From Nibribacter ruber (GTDB taxonomy: Bacteria > Bacteroidota > Bacteroidia > Cytophagales > Hymenobacteraceae), in NCBI RefSeq assembly GCF_009913235.1, contig NZ_CP047897.1, positions 2,355,001 through 2,419,000 on the forward strand: 64,000 nt of DNA, written 5' to 3'. Positions 63,728 through 64,000 of this stretch are shown in pieces (positions within the stretch are counted from its first letter, which is position 1; every line of letters begins with the position of its first letter). The position numbers were made by a program, and so were the translations under genes. The notes under the pieces were generated by a model. It did no database searches. It was not told the DNA's origin and saw only the letters and a program-made list of their open reading frames with translations.

Positions 63728-64000
63728 TTACTGGGCGTTGTTCATCTTCTGCAGATAGCTGTCTACAGAAGCCAACACCTCTGGGTCTTTGCTTAACTCC
63801 TTTACTCTGGCAAACGCCTTCTGGGCTTCTCCCTTCTGCTTGGTCTCTGCCAGCGACACGCCCAGGTAGAAATTGCCGTCTACGTGGCTAGGGTTCACCA
63901 TCACCAGCTCCCTGAAACGCTCCACCGCCTTGTCATATTGATTAGACTGCATGGAAAGTACGCCCAGGTTAAAGAGCGCCTTTTCGTTTTTAGGGTCTGT
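63728..64000 (-). CDS. TPR protein, 5' end beyond the window
   Basis: C-terminal 90 residues, in frame to the window edge (first visible residues TDPKNEKALFNLGVL; the gene starts outside). At least two TPR units: KALFNLGVLSMQSNQYDKAVERFRELV and NFYLGVSLAETKQKGEAQKAFARV. Ends DSYLQKMNNAQ. A TPR gene next to RNase E/G is common in this phylum. Function unknown. Confidence 0.85.
   Translation of the reverse strand, partial: TDPKNEKALFNLGVLSMQSNQYDKAVERFRELVMVNPSHVDGNFYLGVSLAETKQKGEAQKAFARVKELSKDPEVLASVDSYLQKMNNAQ

Noticed and set aside
1-64000. Insertion sequences, integrases, prophage or conjugation genes
   Set aside because: No transposase, recombinase, phage structural or relaxase-type protein was found in any frame; the repeat elements have no associated enzyme here.

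Overview
The window reads as chromosome from a Bacteroidota bacterium, most likely order Cytophagales and plausibly Hymenobacteraceae (Rufibacter/Pontibacter-like). The family is an inference from gene content; no 16S or marker search was possible. Supporting content: gldB, a Bacteroidota-type RNase E/G, bTHX, DUF2480, a COX24/mS38-like 29-residue protein, POT and PF13568-type barrel proteins, ECF sigma factors, and Bacteroidota promoters (TTG, 19-21 nt, TAnnTTTG). Six such promoters are listed with both elements. No insertion sequence, prophage, CRISPR array or rRNA was seen. The only tRNA is tRNA-His(GTG).

Layout. 1-4.1 kb: leftward housekeeping block rpmH-rnpA-S41 protease, then tsaB-DUF2480. 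4.2-8.5 kb: an orphan Pycsar-effector-like membrane protein, an M61 peptidase, a class A beta-lactamase-fold lipoprotein and two small unknowns. 8.6-17 kb: PfkB kinase, tRNA-His, a zeta-toxin-like kinase overlapping a 56-residue partner, dihydroorotase, DEAD-box helicase, unknowns, and an acyltransferase overlapping upp. 17.2-25 kb: outer-membrane barrel, MsbA-like ABC exporter, gmhA, a lipoprotein whose start codon lies inside a terminator-like hairpin, and ComM. 25.2-28.4 kb: four tandem barrel paralogues. 28.5-43.3 kb: dipeptidase, plsY, a 1726-residue exported protein of unknown function, prmA, tpiA, uvrA, bTHX and an MFS exporter. 43.5-50.4 kb: POT transporter, truncated haemoglobin, and an arsenic cluster (arsR, arsI-like, metallophosphoesterase, acr3). 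50.5-59.5 kb: two ECF sigma factors, the second beside a membrane TPR protein and a TPR-CHAT protease-like protein, then nth and a GT4 glycosyltransferase. 60-64 kb: gldB, a barrel protein, RNase E/G, the 29-residue protein and a TPR protein cut by the window edge.

The most striking signal is a dispersed palindrome, called R38 here. It has 31 copies in 64 kb, 29 of them exactly 38 nt. All full copies are intergenic at transcription-unit boundaries (tandem, convergent and divergent). The arms show paired compensatory changes around a variable 4-nt centre, and some copies fuse with ordinary terminators. It has the wrong polarity (T-run before, A-run after the stem) for an intrinsic terminator, and no mobilising enzyme is present here. 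Other leads are the sigma/TPR/CHAT trio, the orphan Pycsar effector, the zeta-kinase pair, the hairpin-embedded start at 22658 and two larger inverted-repeat elements at 13.9 and 19.0 kb.
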